A program made the position numbers and the translations under genes. Under the pieces are notes generated by a model, which had not been told where the DNA came from, did no database searches, and saw nothing but the letters and a program-made list of their open reading frames with translations. Shown one piece after another: positions 53,156 through 61,383 of a DNA stretch of 64,000 nucleotides; within the stretch, counting starts at the first letter, position 1; each line of letters opens with the position of its first letter. This DNA is from JAZDFC01 sp043808235 (GTDB lineage Bacteria > Bacteroidota > Ignavibacteria > Ignavibacteriales > Melioribacteraceae): assembly GCA_043808235.1 (NCBI GenBank), contig JAZDFC010000012.1, forward strand, positions 89,779-153,778. Reading direction: 5' to 3'.

Positions 53156-54700
53156 TTATTCGTCTTCTACTTTTATCGGTTCGCTATCTTCAACTTTCCT
53201 AATTGGCGGTCTTTCATAAAGTATAGTCATCTCTTTATAAAGATGAACCAGATTATCAGTAATCTGATTCCAGGTAAATCTCCATGTCCAGTTTCCGCCA
53301 AGTGTACCCGGGAAATTCATTCTTGCTTCACCACCAAGATTCAGTATATCCTGCATCGGTACAATAACAATATTTGCGGTGGATGCATAAGCAGTGCGAA
53401 TCATTTCAAAACACATGTCATCACCGTAATAATTTAAATACTTCTGGGTCCATTCATAAATTCCGCTTTTTAATTCTTTTTCCTTTTCGAAGAACGCCTT
53501 CGTTGTGTCGTTATCGTGCGAACCTGTATAGACCACACAATTTTTGATATGGCTATGAGGAAGGAATTTTTTATCGCCGGTTTCACCGAATGCAAATTGG
53601 AGAATCTTCATTCCGGGAAAATTAAATTCATCGCGCAGCGCCTCCACTTCCCTTGTGATAATACCAAGATCCTCGGCAAGGATTGGAGCATCGCCTAATT
53701 TTTCTTTTAATACATTGAATAATTGTTTACCATGAGCTTTTACCCATCTGCCGTTAACCGCAGTCGGCTCATCACCGGGTATTTCCCAATAAGCTTCGAA
53801 TCCCCGGAAATGATCAATACGAACAATGTCAACAAATTCATATAACTTGGAAAATCTTTTAATCCACCACGCATAATTATCCATCGCCATAACTTTCCAT
53901 TTGTAAAGCGGATTGCCCCACATTTGCCCGGTTGCGCTAAAATAATCCGGGGGTACGCCGGCTTTAAATTCGAGTTTTCCGTTTTCATCTACTGTAAAAA
54001 TACTCTTATTCGCCCAAAGGTCGGAACTGTCGTACGCAATAAAAATGGGCATATCCCCTATAATTTTTATTCCCTTTTCATTTGCATACTTTTTAACAGC
54101 TGTCCATTGTTTATAAAAATTATATTGAAGGAATTTTTGAAAGGAAACTTCATCCGCCAATTTTTCAGTCCAGTCTTTTACTGCTGAACCTTGCCTCAGT
54201 GCAATTTCTTTATCCCATTTCAACCATTCAACACCGCCATGATAATTTTTACATGCCATGAATAATGCATAATCGTCCAGCCAGTCTTTATTATCTTCGC
54301 AGAAAGAACCGCAGTCGGATGAAAAATTATTACCATTATTTTTATAATTATTGTAAGCGGTTCTGTAAAGATCATATCTAAATTTTATAACCGCGCCAAA
54401 ATCCACATTATGGGGATCGTGCTGGGGAATATTCGATACATCATAAGAACTTAGCAAACCTTCTTCGATTAGCTTGTCAATACTAATTAATAAAGGATTC
54501 CCCGCAAATGCAGAGAAACATTGATAAGGCGAATCACCATACCCGGTTGGACCAAGAGGGAACACCTGCCACAATTTCTGATTTGCTTGTTCCATAAAAT
54601 CAATGAATTGAAAAATATCTCTACCAAGATCTCCAATTCCGTACTTACCCGGAAGAGATGTTGGGTGGAGAAGAATGCCTGCGGATCTTAAAAATTCCAT
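53156..54700 (-). CDS. malQ: 4-alpha-glucanotransferase
   Basis: 514 residues from ATG 54700, chosen because GAGGA lies 5 bases upstream; TTG 54724 would add 8. GH77 amylomaltase: RSAGILLHPTSLPGKYGIGDLG start, FPLGPTGYGDSPYQ, DIVRIDHFRGFEAYW with the nucleophile Asp, ILAEDLGIIT with the acid/base Glu, and YTGSHDNDTT with the third Asp. Disproportionates maltodextrins for glycogen metabolism. No other maltose genes are near. Confidence 0.95.
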   Translation of the reverse strand: MEFLRSAGILLHPTSLPGKYGIGDLGRDIFQFIDFMEQANQKLWQVFPLGPTGYGDSPYQCFSAFAGNPLLISIDKLIEEGLLSSYDVSNIPQHDPHNVDFGAVIKFRYDLYRTAYNNYKNNGNNFSSDCGSFCEDNKDWLDDYALFMACKNYHGGVEWLKWDKEIALRQGSAVKDWTEKLADEVSFQKFLQYNFYKQWTAVKKYANEKGIKIIGDMPIFIAYDSSDLWANKSIFTVDENGKLEFKAGVPPDYFSATGQMWGNPLYKWKVMAMDNYAWWIKRFSKLYEFVDIVRIDHFRGFEAYWEIPGDEPTAVNGRWVKAHGKQLFNVLKEKLGDAPILAEDLGIITREVEALRDEFNFPGMKILQFAFGETGDKKFLPHSHIKNCVVYTGSHDNDTTKAFFEKEKELKSGIYEWTQKYLNYYGDDMCFEMIRTAYASTANIVIVPMQDILNLGGEARMNFPGTLGGNWTWRFTWNQITDNLVHLYKEMTILYERPPIRKVEDSEPIKVEDE

Positions 54701-54840
54701 TGTTTCCTCATTTTTATTTATCAAAATATTGCATGTGAAAAATTAATATTAAATAGCGACTTTATTCTACAAAAATTTTTTATATTGCGACCCCTTTTTA
54801 TAAACGTATTGAATTATTATTAAGGTAGTGCTTCAACTAA

Positions 54841-54869
54841 TTGCTTAAAGAAAAAAAAATATTTATCTT
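54841..54869 (+). promoter_or_regulatory. possible promoter of nrdJ
   Basis: TTGCTT, 17 bases, TATCTT. The spacing is ideal but the boxes are only partial matches to consensus, so this is tentative. It would leave a leader of about 110 bases that includes the hairpin at 54931-54960. Confidence 0.35.
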
Positions 54870-54930
54870 GCAAACGGAATTACGTAAAAGCACTTCTGTT
54901 CATTTTTGTTCAAAATTTTGTAATTAGCCT

Positions 54931-54960
54931 TTTCACAGGGAATAGTTTTCCTGTGTGAAA
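54931..54960 (+). promoter_or_regulatory. leader hairpin upstream of nrdJ
   Basis: TTTCACAGG and CCTGTGTGAAA pair with a 2-base bulge around an A/T-rich loop, 28 bases before the nrdJ start. There is no T-run after it, so it is not a plain terminator. It could stabilise the mRNA or bind a regulator. No cobalamin-riboswitch B12 box is seen. Confidence 0.4.
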
Positions 54961-54988
54961 GTTCTATATAGAGTTTTAGGAGATACAG

Positions 54989-57900
54989 ATGAAGATTAAC
55001 CGTCTTTTTACCACCGCCGGAAAAGACCCTTTCGACTTAATTGAATTTGAAAAACGAACCTCAGAAATTAAAAATCCCAATGGCTCATTAGTATTTAGGA
55101 TGGAAGATATTTTTATTCCGAAGAGCTGGTCGCAGGTGGCGACGGATATTATTGCTCAGAAATATTTTAGAAAAGCAGGTGTACCAAGATTAATAAGAAA
55201 GAAAAAGGAGCGCGGTATCCCTAATTGGCTCCAGCCCTCCGAGCCCGATTATGAAAGATTGGAAGAACTCCCCGAAAAGGAACGATATTCTTCAGAGACT
55301 GATTCACGACAAGTGTTTCACAGGCTAGCCGGTACCTGGACTTATTGGGGTTACAAAGCCGGATATTTTGAAACCGAAGAAGACGCCCGCGCATTTTATG
55401 ATGAATTAATTTATATGCTTGCAAATCAATACTGTGCACCGAATAGTCCGCAATGGTTTAATACTGGTCTGCATTGGGCTTACGGAATTAATGGGCCTGC
55501 GCAAGGACATTATTATGTTGATTATAGAACCGGAGAACTGACTCACTCGGAAGATGCTTATACTCATCCTCAACCGCATGCATGCTTCATCCAGTCTGTT
55601 AATGATGATCTTGTAAATGAACGCGGCATTATGGATTTGTGGGTTCGTGAGGCGCGGCTCTTCAAATACGGTTCGGGAACCGGGACTAATTTTTCTGTCA
55701 TCCGCGGCGCTGAAGAACCGTTAAGCGGCGGGGGTAGGTCTTCGGGATTAATGTCATTCTTAAAAATTGGCGACCGTTCAGCAGGCGCAATAAAATCCGG
55801 TGGTACTACACGGCGCGCTGCAAAGATGGTCACTCTCGATATTGACCATCCCGATATCGAAGAGTATATAAATTGGAAAGTTATTGAAGAGCAAAAGGTC
55901 GCTGCACTTGTTGCAGGTTCGAAACTTTGTAATCTACATTTAAATAAAATTATAAAAACTTGTTACGAAGAGCATCCCGAAAACGATAGGTTTAATAAGA
56001 GAGCGAATAAAAAATTACGAGCCGCCGTTATTGAAGCTCGTAAAGCTAATGTTCCCGAAAACTACATTGAAAGAGTAATACAGCTTGCGCGGCTCGGTTT
56101 TAAATCAATCGAATTTCCTACGTACAATACAGATTGGAATTCGGATGCCTACGCAACTGTCTCAGGTCAAAATTCGAATAACTCAGTTCGAGTTACAAAT
56201 TCCTTTATGGAAGCTGTTGTTAACAACGGCGATTGGGATCTTCATTGGCGAATTGAGTTAAAGAAATCCAAAAAGGAAAATCGTGCGCCTAAAGCGAGCA
56301 AAACTTTAAAGGCTCGCGATTTGTGGGATGATATTGGTTTTGCAGCATGGTCAAGCGCTGATCCCGGACTTCAGTATCATACCACAATCAATGAATGGCA
56401 TACTTGTCCGGAAGATGGTGATATTAGAGCATCAAATCCTTGCAGCGAATACATGTTTCTCGATGATACTGCGTGCAACCTTGCGTCACTTAATCTCGTA
56501 AGATTTTATGATGAAATAAAAAAACAATTTAATATAAAAGATTACAGGCACGCAACCAGGTTATGGACGATCGTTCTTGAAATAAGTGTAATGATGGCTC
56601 AATATCCAAGTAAAGAAATAGCTCAGAAAAGTTATGATTACAGAACGCTTGGACTCGGATACGCAAATCTTGGTTCGTTGCTTATGCGGCAGGGGATTGC
56701 GTATGATAGTAGAGAAGGGCATGCAATATGCGGCGCTCTTACCTCAATCATGCACATGAAATCTTATGCAACCTCGGCTGAGATGGCTCAGGAGCTTGGC
56801 ACATTTCCCAAGCACGAAAGAAATAAGGAATCAATGCTGAGAGTAATACGCAATCACCGTCGTGCGGCATATAATGTTCCTCGCGAGGAATATGAAAATC
56901 TTTCAATTCATCCGGTCGGAATTGATCCAAAATATTGCCCGTCTGATTTGCTGGAAGCGGCGCGGGAAGATGCTGATTCAGCTCTGGATCTTGGTTCGAA
57001 ATTTGGATTTAGAAATGCTCAGGTAACGGTAGTTGCTCCGACGGGAACAATAGGTCTTGTAATGGATTGTGACACTACCGGAATAGAACCGGATTTTGCG
57101 TTAGTGAAATATAAAAAATTGGCGGGCGGTGGTTATTTCAAAATTATCAATCAATCCATTCCTCCAGCGCTCGAAAATTTAGGATACAACAAAGAACAAA
57201 TTAATGAGATTGTGAAATATGCTAAGGGTTCCGGAACATTAAAAGGATGTCCGTATATCAATCCTGAATCATTGCGTGCTAAGGGATTCACAGAAGAGAT
57301 ATTGAACAAAATTGAAAATATGATTCCCTCGGTTTTCGAGTTAAATTTTGCTTTCGACAAATTTGTACTTGGTGAAGAATTTTGCAAGAAATCTTTACAC
57401 ATAACCGATGATCAATTGAAGTCCTTTGATTTTGATATTTTAACCTCACTTGGATTTTCGAAAGAGGAAGTTGCTACTGCTAATGATTACGTTTGCGGAA
57501 CCATGACGGTTGAAGGGGCTCCATTCCTTAAACATGAACATTACCCGATATTTGATTGCGCGAACAAATGCGGTAAAAAAGGCAAACGATTTATCCGAAC
57601 CGAAGCCCATATAAAAATGATGGCTGCCGCGCAGCCGTTCATATCAGGTGCCATTTCAAAAACTATCAATCTTCCGAATAATGCAACCATCAGTGATATT
57701 AAAGACGCCTACATGATGTCTTGGAAACTTGGTGTGAAAGCGAATGCATTGTACCGTGACGGTTCAAAACTTTCGCAGCCACTAAATTCCATCACCGAAG
57801 ATGAAATTGATGATTTGATGGAGAAAAAGGAAGAGAACGACATTGTAAAAGTTGCAGAGAAGATTATTCACAGATATATTGCCAAACGCAGAAGACTTCC

Positions 57901-58567
57901 GGATAGAAGAGAAGGATATACTCAAAAAGCAAAGATTAACGGACAAACAGTATATATCCGTACCGGTGAATATGATAACGGTCAACTTGGCGAGATTTTT
58001 GTTGATATGCACAAAGAAGGCGCGGCATTCAGAAGCCTGTTAAACTGTTTTGCCATATCTATCTCTCTCGGTCTTCAGCATGGCGTACCGCTCGAAGAAT
58101 TCGTAGATGCATTCGTATTTACCCGTTTTGAACCAAGCGGTGTGGTAACCGGTAATAAACGAATTAAAATGTCCACTTCAGTTATCGATTACATTTTTAG
58201 GGAACTGGCGGTATCCTATCTTACCCGAAACGACCTTGCTCATGTGGATGAGGAAGAAATACGAAAGAAACTTCCCGAATCCTTCAGCGGGAGTGAACCG
58301 GACTTTGAGAGTGAAGAAATAGTAAGTGAAAAAATGGTTGAGCTTGATTTCGAAGATTTACGTCCCGGAAAGACTGAACCGGTGAAAAACACCATCGACC
58401 ATGAATCCGGGAAATTCTTTACTCTTCATAAAAATCAAGAAATAATTATGGCAAGAAATAAAGGATATACAGGCGATATTTGTCCCGAATGTCAGAGTAT
58501 GACAATGGTTCGGAACGGTACATGTTTGAAATGTACAACTTGCGGTTCTACCACGGGGTGCAGCTAA
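54989..58567 (+). CDS. nrdJ: class II (adenosylcobalamin-dependent) ribonucleotide reductase
   Basis: 1192 residues. Reduces ribonucleotides using adenosylcobalamin, with no oxygen requirement. Redox Cys in PHACFIQSVND, substrate loop GTGTNFSVIRGAEE, catalytic-site Cys485 in NPCSEYM with Cys496 in ACNLASLNL, and GTIGLVMDCDTTGIEPDF near the C-terminal third. The C-terminal 200 residues have an extra domain ending in a Cys-rich zinc-ribbon-like tail (CPECQS...CLKCTTCGSTTGCS) that probably shuttles reducing equivalents. AGGAG lies 8 bases before the ATG. No class I or III genes are in the window. Confidence 0.95.
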   Translation: MKINRLFTTAGKDPFDLIEFEKRTSEIKNPNGSLVFRMEDIFIPKSWSQVATDIIAQKYFRKAGVPRLIRKKKERGIPNWLQPSEPDYERLEELPEKERYSSETDSRQVFHRLAGTWTYWGYKAGYFETEEDARAFYDELIYMLANQYCAPNSPQWFNTGLHWAYGINGPAQGHYYVDYRTGELTHSEDAYTHPQPHACFIQSVNDDLVNERGIMDLWVREARLFKYGSGTGTNFSVIRGAEEPLSGGGRSSGLMSFLKIGDRSAGAIKSGGTTRRAAKMVTLDIDHPDIEEYINWKVIEEQKVAALVAGSKLCNLHLNKIIKTCYEEHPENDRFNKRANKKLRAAVIEARKANVPENYIERVIQLARLGFKSIEFPTYNTDWNSDAYATVSGQNSNNSVRVTNSFMEAVVNNGDWDLHWRIELKKSKKENRAPKASKTLKARDLWDDIGFAAWSSADPGLQYHTTINEWHTCPEDGDIRASNPCSEYMFLDDTACNLASLNLVRFYDEIKKQFNIKDYRHATRLWTIVLEISVMMAQYPSKEIAQKSYDYRTLGLGYANLGSLLMRQGIAYDSREGHAICGALTSIMHMKSYATSAEMAQELGTFPKHERNKESMLRVIRNHRRAAYNVPREEYENLSIHPVGIDPKYCPSDLLEAAREDADSALDLGSKFGFRNAQVTVVAPTGTIGLVMDCDTTGIEPDFALVKYKKLAGGGYFKIINQSIPPALENLGYNKEQINEIVKYAKGSGTLKGCPYINPESLRAKGFTEEILNKIENMIPSVFELNFAFDKFVLGEEFCKKSLHITDDQLKSFDFDILTSLGFSKEEVATANDYVCGTMTVEGAPFLKHEHYPIFDCANKCGKKGKRFIRTEAHIKMMAAAQPFISGAISKTINLPNNATISDIKDAYMMSWKLGVKANALYRDGSKLSQPLNSITEDEIDDLMEKKEENDIVKVAEKIIHRYIAKRRRLPDRREGYTQKAKINGQTVYIRTGEYDNGQLGEIFVDMHKEGAAFRSLLNCFAISISLGLQHGVPLEEFVDAFVFTRFEPSGVVTGNKRIKMSTSVIDYIFRELAVSYLTRNDLAHVDEEEIRKKLPESFSGSEPDFESEEIVSEKMVELDFEDLRPGKTEPVKNTIDHESGKFFTLHKNQEIIMARNKGYTGDICPECQSMTMVRNGTCLKCTTCGSTTGCS

Positions 58568-58687
58568 AATAAATTCAAAAATCAGCAAAAAAGCGGGGGC
58601 AACAGCCTCCGTTTTGTTTTTTAAACAGGACTTTTTGATTGACTTTTACTGTTAAAAGCGATACTTTCTCAGCCTTAAAATCTGAAG

Positions 58688-59389
58688 ATGTTAGCTGAAA
58701 ATTTAAGAATATTGCATGAGAAGATAGCCGAAAAATGTTTGGAATCCGGCAGAAATCCTTCAGAAATTACTCTAATTGCTGTTTCGAAGACAATGCCGGT
58801 TTCGATGATTTCGGATGCATTCGAAAATGGGTTACTTCACTTTGGCGAGAATAAAGCCCAAGAATTTAGGGATAAATCGATTTTAGTGGGAAAACCTGTC
58901 ATCTGGCATTTTATTGGGCATCTTCAAAATAATAAAGTTAAGTATGTTGTTGGCAAAGCTGAATTCATTCACTCGGTCGATTCTAAAAGTCTCGCCAGTG
59001 AAATTGCTGATCGCGCTTTGAAAATTGGAATTAAGCAAAAAATACTTATTGAAGTAAAAACATCATCCGACGTAGAGAAATTTGGAATCAGTAATTTTGA
59101 AAATGTTATTGAAGTAGTAAAATTCTGTTATGATAATCCCGGTTTGGAATTATCCGGATTGATGACGATGGCTCCATATACTGATGATGAAAATGAAATT
59201 AGAAATTGTTTTAGCAGGCTGAGAATATTGAAAGAAAAGTTGAATAGCGAAGGATATAATCTGAAAAATTTGTCGATGGGTATGACAAATGATTTTGGTA
59301 TTGCAATTGAAGAAGGTGCAACGATGCTTAGGATAGGAACGGCAATTTTTGGTGAGCGAGATTCGCAATTGACATGGAAAGATAAATGA
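58688..59389 (+). CDS. yggS: YggS-type PLP homeostasis protein
   Basis: 233 residues, the alanine-racemase-like barrel alone. PLP Lys34 in LIAVSKTMPV; LHFGENKAQEF, WHFIGHLQNNK and GLMTMAPYTDDENEIRNCF are family marks, and MGMTNDFGIAIEEGATMLRIGTAIFG forms the C-terminal end. Binds PLP without known enzymatic activity, and buffers its level. It opens a plus-strand operon with 4-base overlaps to divIVA. In Gram-positives, yggS (ylmE) sits in the division cluster. Confidence 0.95.
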   Translation: MLAENLRILHEKIAEKCLESGRNPSEITLIAVSKTMPVSMISDAFENGLLHFGENKAQEFRDKSILVGKPVIWHFIGHLQNNKVKYVVGKAEFIHSVDSKSLASEIADRALKIGIKQKILIEVKTSSDVEKFGISNFENVIEVVKFCYDNPGLELSGLMTMAPYTDDENEIRNCFSRLRILKEKLNSEGYNLKNLSMGMTNDFGIAIEEGATMLRIGTAIFGERDSQLTWKDK

Positions 59390-59919
59390 AATTCACTCCG
59401 CTAAATATTAAAAACCAGGAATTCAATAAATCCGTACGCGGTTTCGACCGTGACGAGGTAAAAGCTTTTCTCGAAAAAATCTCCGATGAATTCGCAAAGC
59501 TGCAATCTGAAAATGATAAGTACAATCAGGAACTTGAAGATCTGCGGGAACAGAATAAAGAATTTAAAAAGATAGAGAAAAATCTTCAGGATACATTGCT
59601 CAATGCCCATGAATCATCGAACAAGGCTGTTGATTCGGCAAAGAAGCAGACAGCTCTTTTGTACAAAGAAGCTGAATTAAAATCTGCCCAAATAATTGAG
59701 AAAGCGAAAGAAGATGCCAGCGCAATCAGGGAATCTGTACTAAAGTTACGCGAAGAAAAAAATCTTCTCATCGCACGCCTAAAGGCAATGATCGAAAGTC
59801 AGGCGAATTTATTAGAAGTAGCATTCGAGTACGGTGTTGATTTTAAAAAAGAAATAAAACCTCAAAGACGTACTCCGAAGTCGATAAACACGGATGATAT
59901 ATTGGAGAAACTTTTATGA
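59386..59919 (+). CDS. divIVA: DivIVA-domain protein
   Basis: 177 residues. N-terminal DivIVA domain: FTPLNIKNQEFNKSVRGFDRDEVKAFLEKISDEF, with the usual Phe-Asp-Arg-Asp-Glu-Val pattern for membrane-curvature binding, then coiled coil to about 140 (QNKEFKKIEKNLQDTL, KSAQIIEKAKEDA). DivIVA targets curved membrane and recruits division or polar proteins. A Gram-negative of this group having one is less usual than in Gram-positives. Overlaps yggS and punA by 4 bases each. Confidence 0.88.
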   Translation: MKFTPLNIKNQEFNKSVRGFDRDEVKAFLEKISDEFAKLQSENDKYNQELEDLREQNKEFKKIEKNLQDTLLNAHESSNKAVDSAKKQTALLYKEAELKSAQIIEKAKEDASAIRESVLKLREEKNLLIARLKAMIESQANLLEVAFEYGVDFKKEIKPQRRTPKSINTDDILEKLL

Positions 59920-60737
59920 GCGAATTACTGCAAATGATTGACGAAACTCTCGAAATAATTCGAAAGAATACGGATGATGAATATGAAATTGGAATTATAC
60001 TCGGTACCGGTCTTGGCGGATTAGTTAAGGAAATTCAAATTGAACATGAAATAGAATATGCCGAATTGCCGCATTTCCCGTTATCAACCGTCGAATCGCA
60101 CAAAGGTAAATTGATCTTCGGTAAAATAAATGGAAAAAAAGTAGTCGCTATGCAGGGAAGGTTTCATTATTATGAAGGTTACACGATGCAGCAAATTACA
60201 TATCCGGTTCGTGTGATGAAATTTCTCGGAGTGAAAACTTTATTAGTTTCAAATGCGTGTGGAGGAATGAATCCATTATTCCGGCGCGGTGATGTGATGC
60301 TGATGGTTGATCATATAAATCTGCTCGGCGATAATCCTTTGATTGGTAAGAATGAAGATTCACTCGGTCCGCGATTCCCTGATATGAGTGAACCATATAA
60401 TTTGGAATTGATTGAGCTGGCTGAACAGGTTGCTCTCGAAAATAAAATCAAGATTCAGAAAGGTGTTTATGTTGCTGTTCCCGGTCCCAATTTGGAAACA
60501 CGCGCAGAATATCGATTCCTTCGTGGAATTGGAGCGGATGTTGTCGGAATGTCAACAATTCCAGAAAATATTGTTGCGAATCATATGGGAATTAAAGTTC
60601 TTGGATTTAGCATCGTTACAGATGAATGTTTCCCGGAATCGCTTAGACCGGTTGATGTTTCAGAAATTATTGCAACAGCCATGAAAGCTGAACCCAAAAT
60701 GACATTGATAATGAAAGAAGTGATCAAAAAACTGTGA
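59916..60737 (+). CDS. punA: purine nucleoside phosphorylase
   Basis: 273 residues, trimeric PNP (PNP/MTAP family). GIILGTGLGGLV phosphate loop near 29-40, GRFHYYEGYTMQQITYPVRV with the phosphate-binding His, SNACGGMNP, and ETRAEYRFLRGIGADVVGMSTIPE with the purine-site Glu and Asn region (VTDECFPE). Salvages guanosine/inosine. It is wedged into the yggS-divIVA-ileS arrangement with 4-base overlaps on both sides. Confidence 0.94.
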   Translation: MSELLQMIDETLEIIRKNTDDEYEIGIILGTGLGGLVKEIQIEHEIEYAELPHFPLSTVESHKGKLIFGKINGKKVVAMQGRFHYYEGYTMQQITYPVRVMKFLGVKTLLVSNACGGMNPLFRRGDVMLMVDHINLLGDNPLIGKNEDSLGPRFPDMSEPYNLELIELAEQVALENKIKIQKGVYVAVPGPNLETRAEYRFLRGIGADVVGMSTIPENIVANHMGIKVLGFSIVTDECFPESLRPVDVSEIIATAMKAEPKMTLIMKEVIKKL

Positions 60738-61351
60738 CAGTGAAAAATAAATTATATTATCTTACTCCCGCTTTGCTTGCGGTTTTTATGTTCGTCTCAA
60801 ATTTTTTAAGTACTGATATATTCAGCCGTGTGCTTCTTAATTTTACCGTTTGGTTTATACTTTCACTGTTTTCTTTTGTTTGTGGTTGGATCATCAATAA
60901 AACTCTTGGATGGAATCACGGCGGTAAAATTGTTTTTGCAGTAACTGTTTCAACTACGTTCATCAGCGTTGGAATGGTTTCGTTCTTTCATGATTATTTT
61001 GGACAGCAAGACCTGCTTACAGAGAATTTGATTTTATATTCTCTTCGGAATATCGTTCTCGGCGCCATGGGATTATTCGGAATGTCTGTTGCAGAATTAA
61101 TATTACTTCAGAAGACGATGGAGTCGCAGAAACAGAAAGCCGATAACAGTGATAAATCTTTAGTAACTGCAAAGAAGGAAGCCGACTATATCCTTAACGA
61201 TGCACGGCAGAAAGCCGATAGAATTATTTTCGAGGCTGAAAAAAAATCGAACGAAATTTTCGAACGCAAAGCCATTGTTGAAAATCAGCTCCGGGAATTA
61301 ATTACAGCTGAAAAAGAATTAATCAAAAAATATGAAATGCCGGAAAGTTAA
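60734..61351 (+). CDS. four-helix membrane protein with C-terminal coiled coil
   Basis: 205 residues. Four membrane helices (LYYLTPALLAVFMFVSNFL, VLLNFTVWFILSLFSFVCGWII, IVFAVTVSTTFISVGMVSFF, LRNIVLGAMGLFGMSVAELILL), then a charged coiled coil of about 75 residues (KKEADYILNDARQKADRII...). It begins with GTG overlapping the punA stop by 4 bases. Not SepF, YggT or any named family I know, but its place next to divIVA and a coiled-coil tail suggest it could be a DivIVA partner at the membrane. Function unknown. Confidence 0.7.
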   Translation: MTVKNKLYYLTPALLAVFMFVSNFLSTDIFSRVLLNFTVWFILSLFSFVCGWIINKTLGWNHGGKIVFAVTVSTTFISVGMVSFFHDYFGQQDLLTENLILYSLRNIVLGAMGLFGMSVAELILLQKTMESQKQKADNSDKSLVTAKKEADYILNDARQKADRIIFEAEKKSNEIFERKAIVENQLRELITAEKELIKKYEMPES

Positions 61352-61383
61352 TTTTTTAGAAACTATAAAGAGATTTTTGGGAA

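Noticed and set aside
54963..54972. NrdR box before nrdJ
   Set aside because: TCTATATAGA is a palindrome but two bases shorter than the NrdR consensus core, and there is only one copy; not enough to call.
54902..54987. small leader peptide before nrdJ
   Set aside because: No ATG/GTG/TTG with a ribosome site and a stop in a convincing arrangement; the hairpin explains the structure better.
54725..54988. cobalamin riboswitch upstream of nrdJ
   Set aside because: No B12 box (GCCACTG-type) or conserved helices were found by eye; only a simple hairpin is present.
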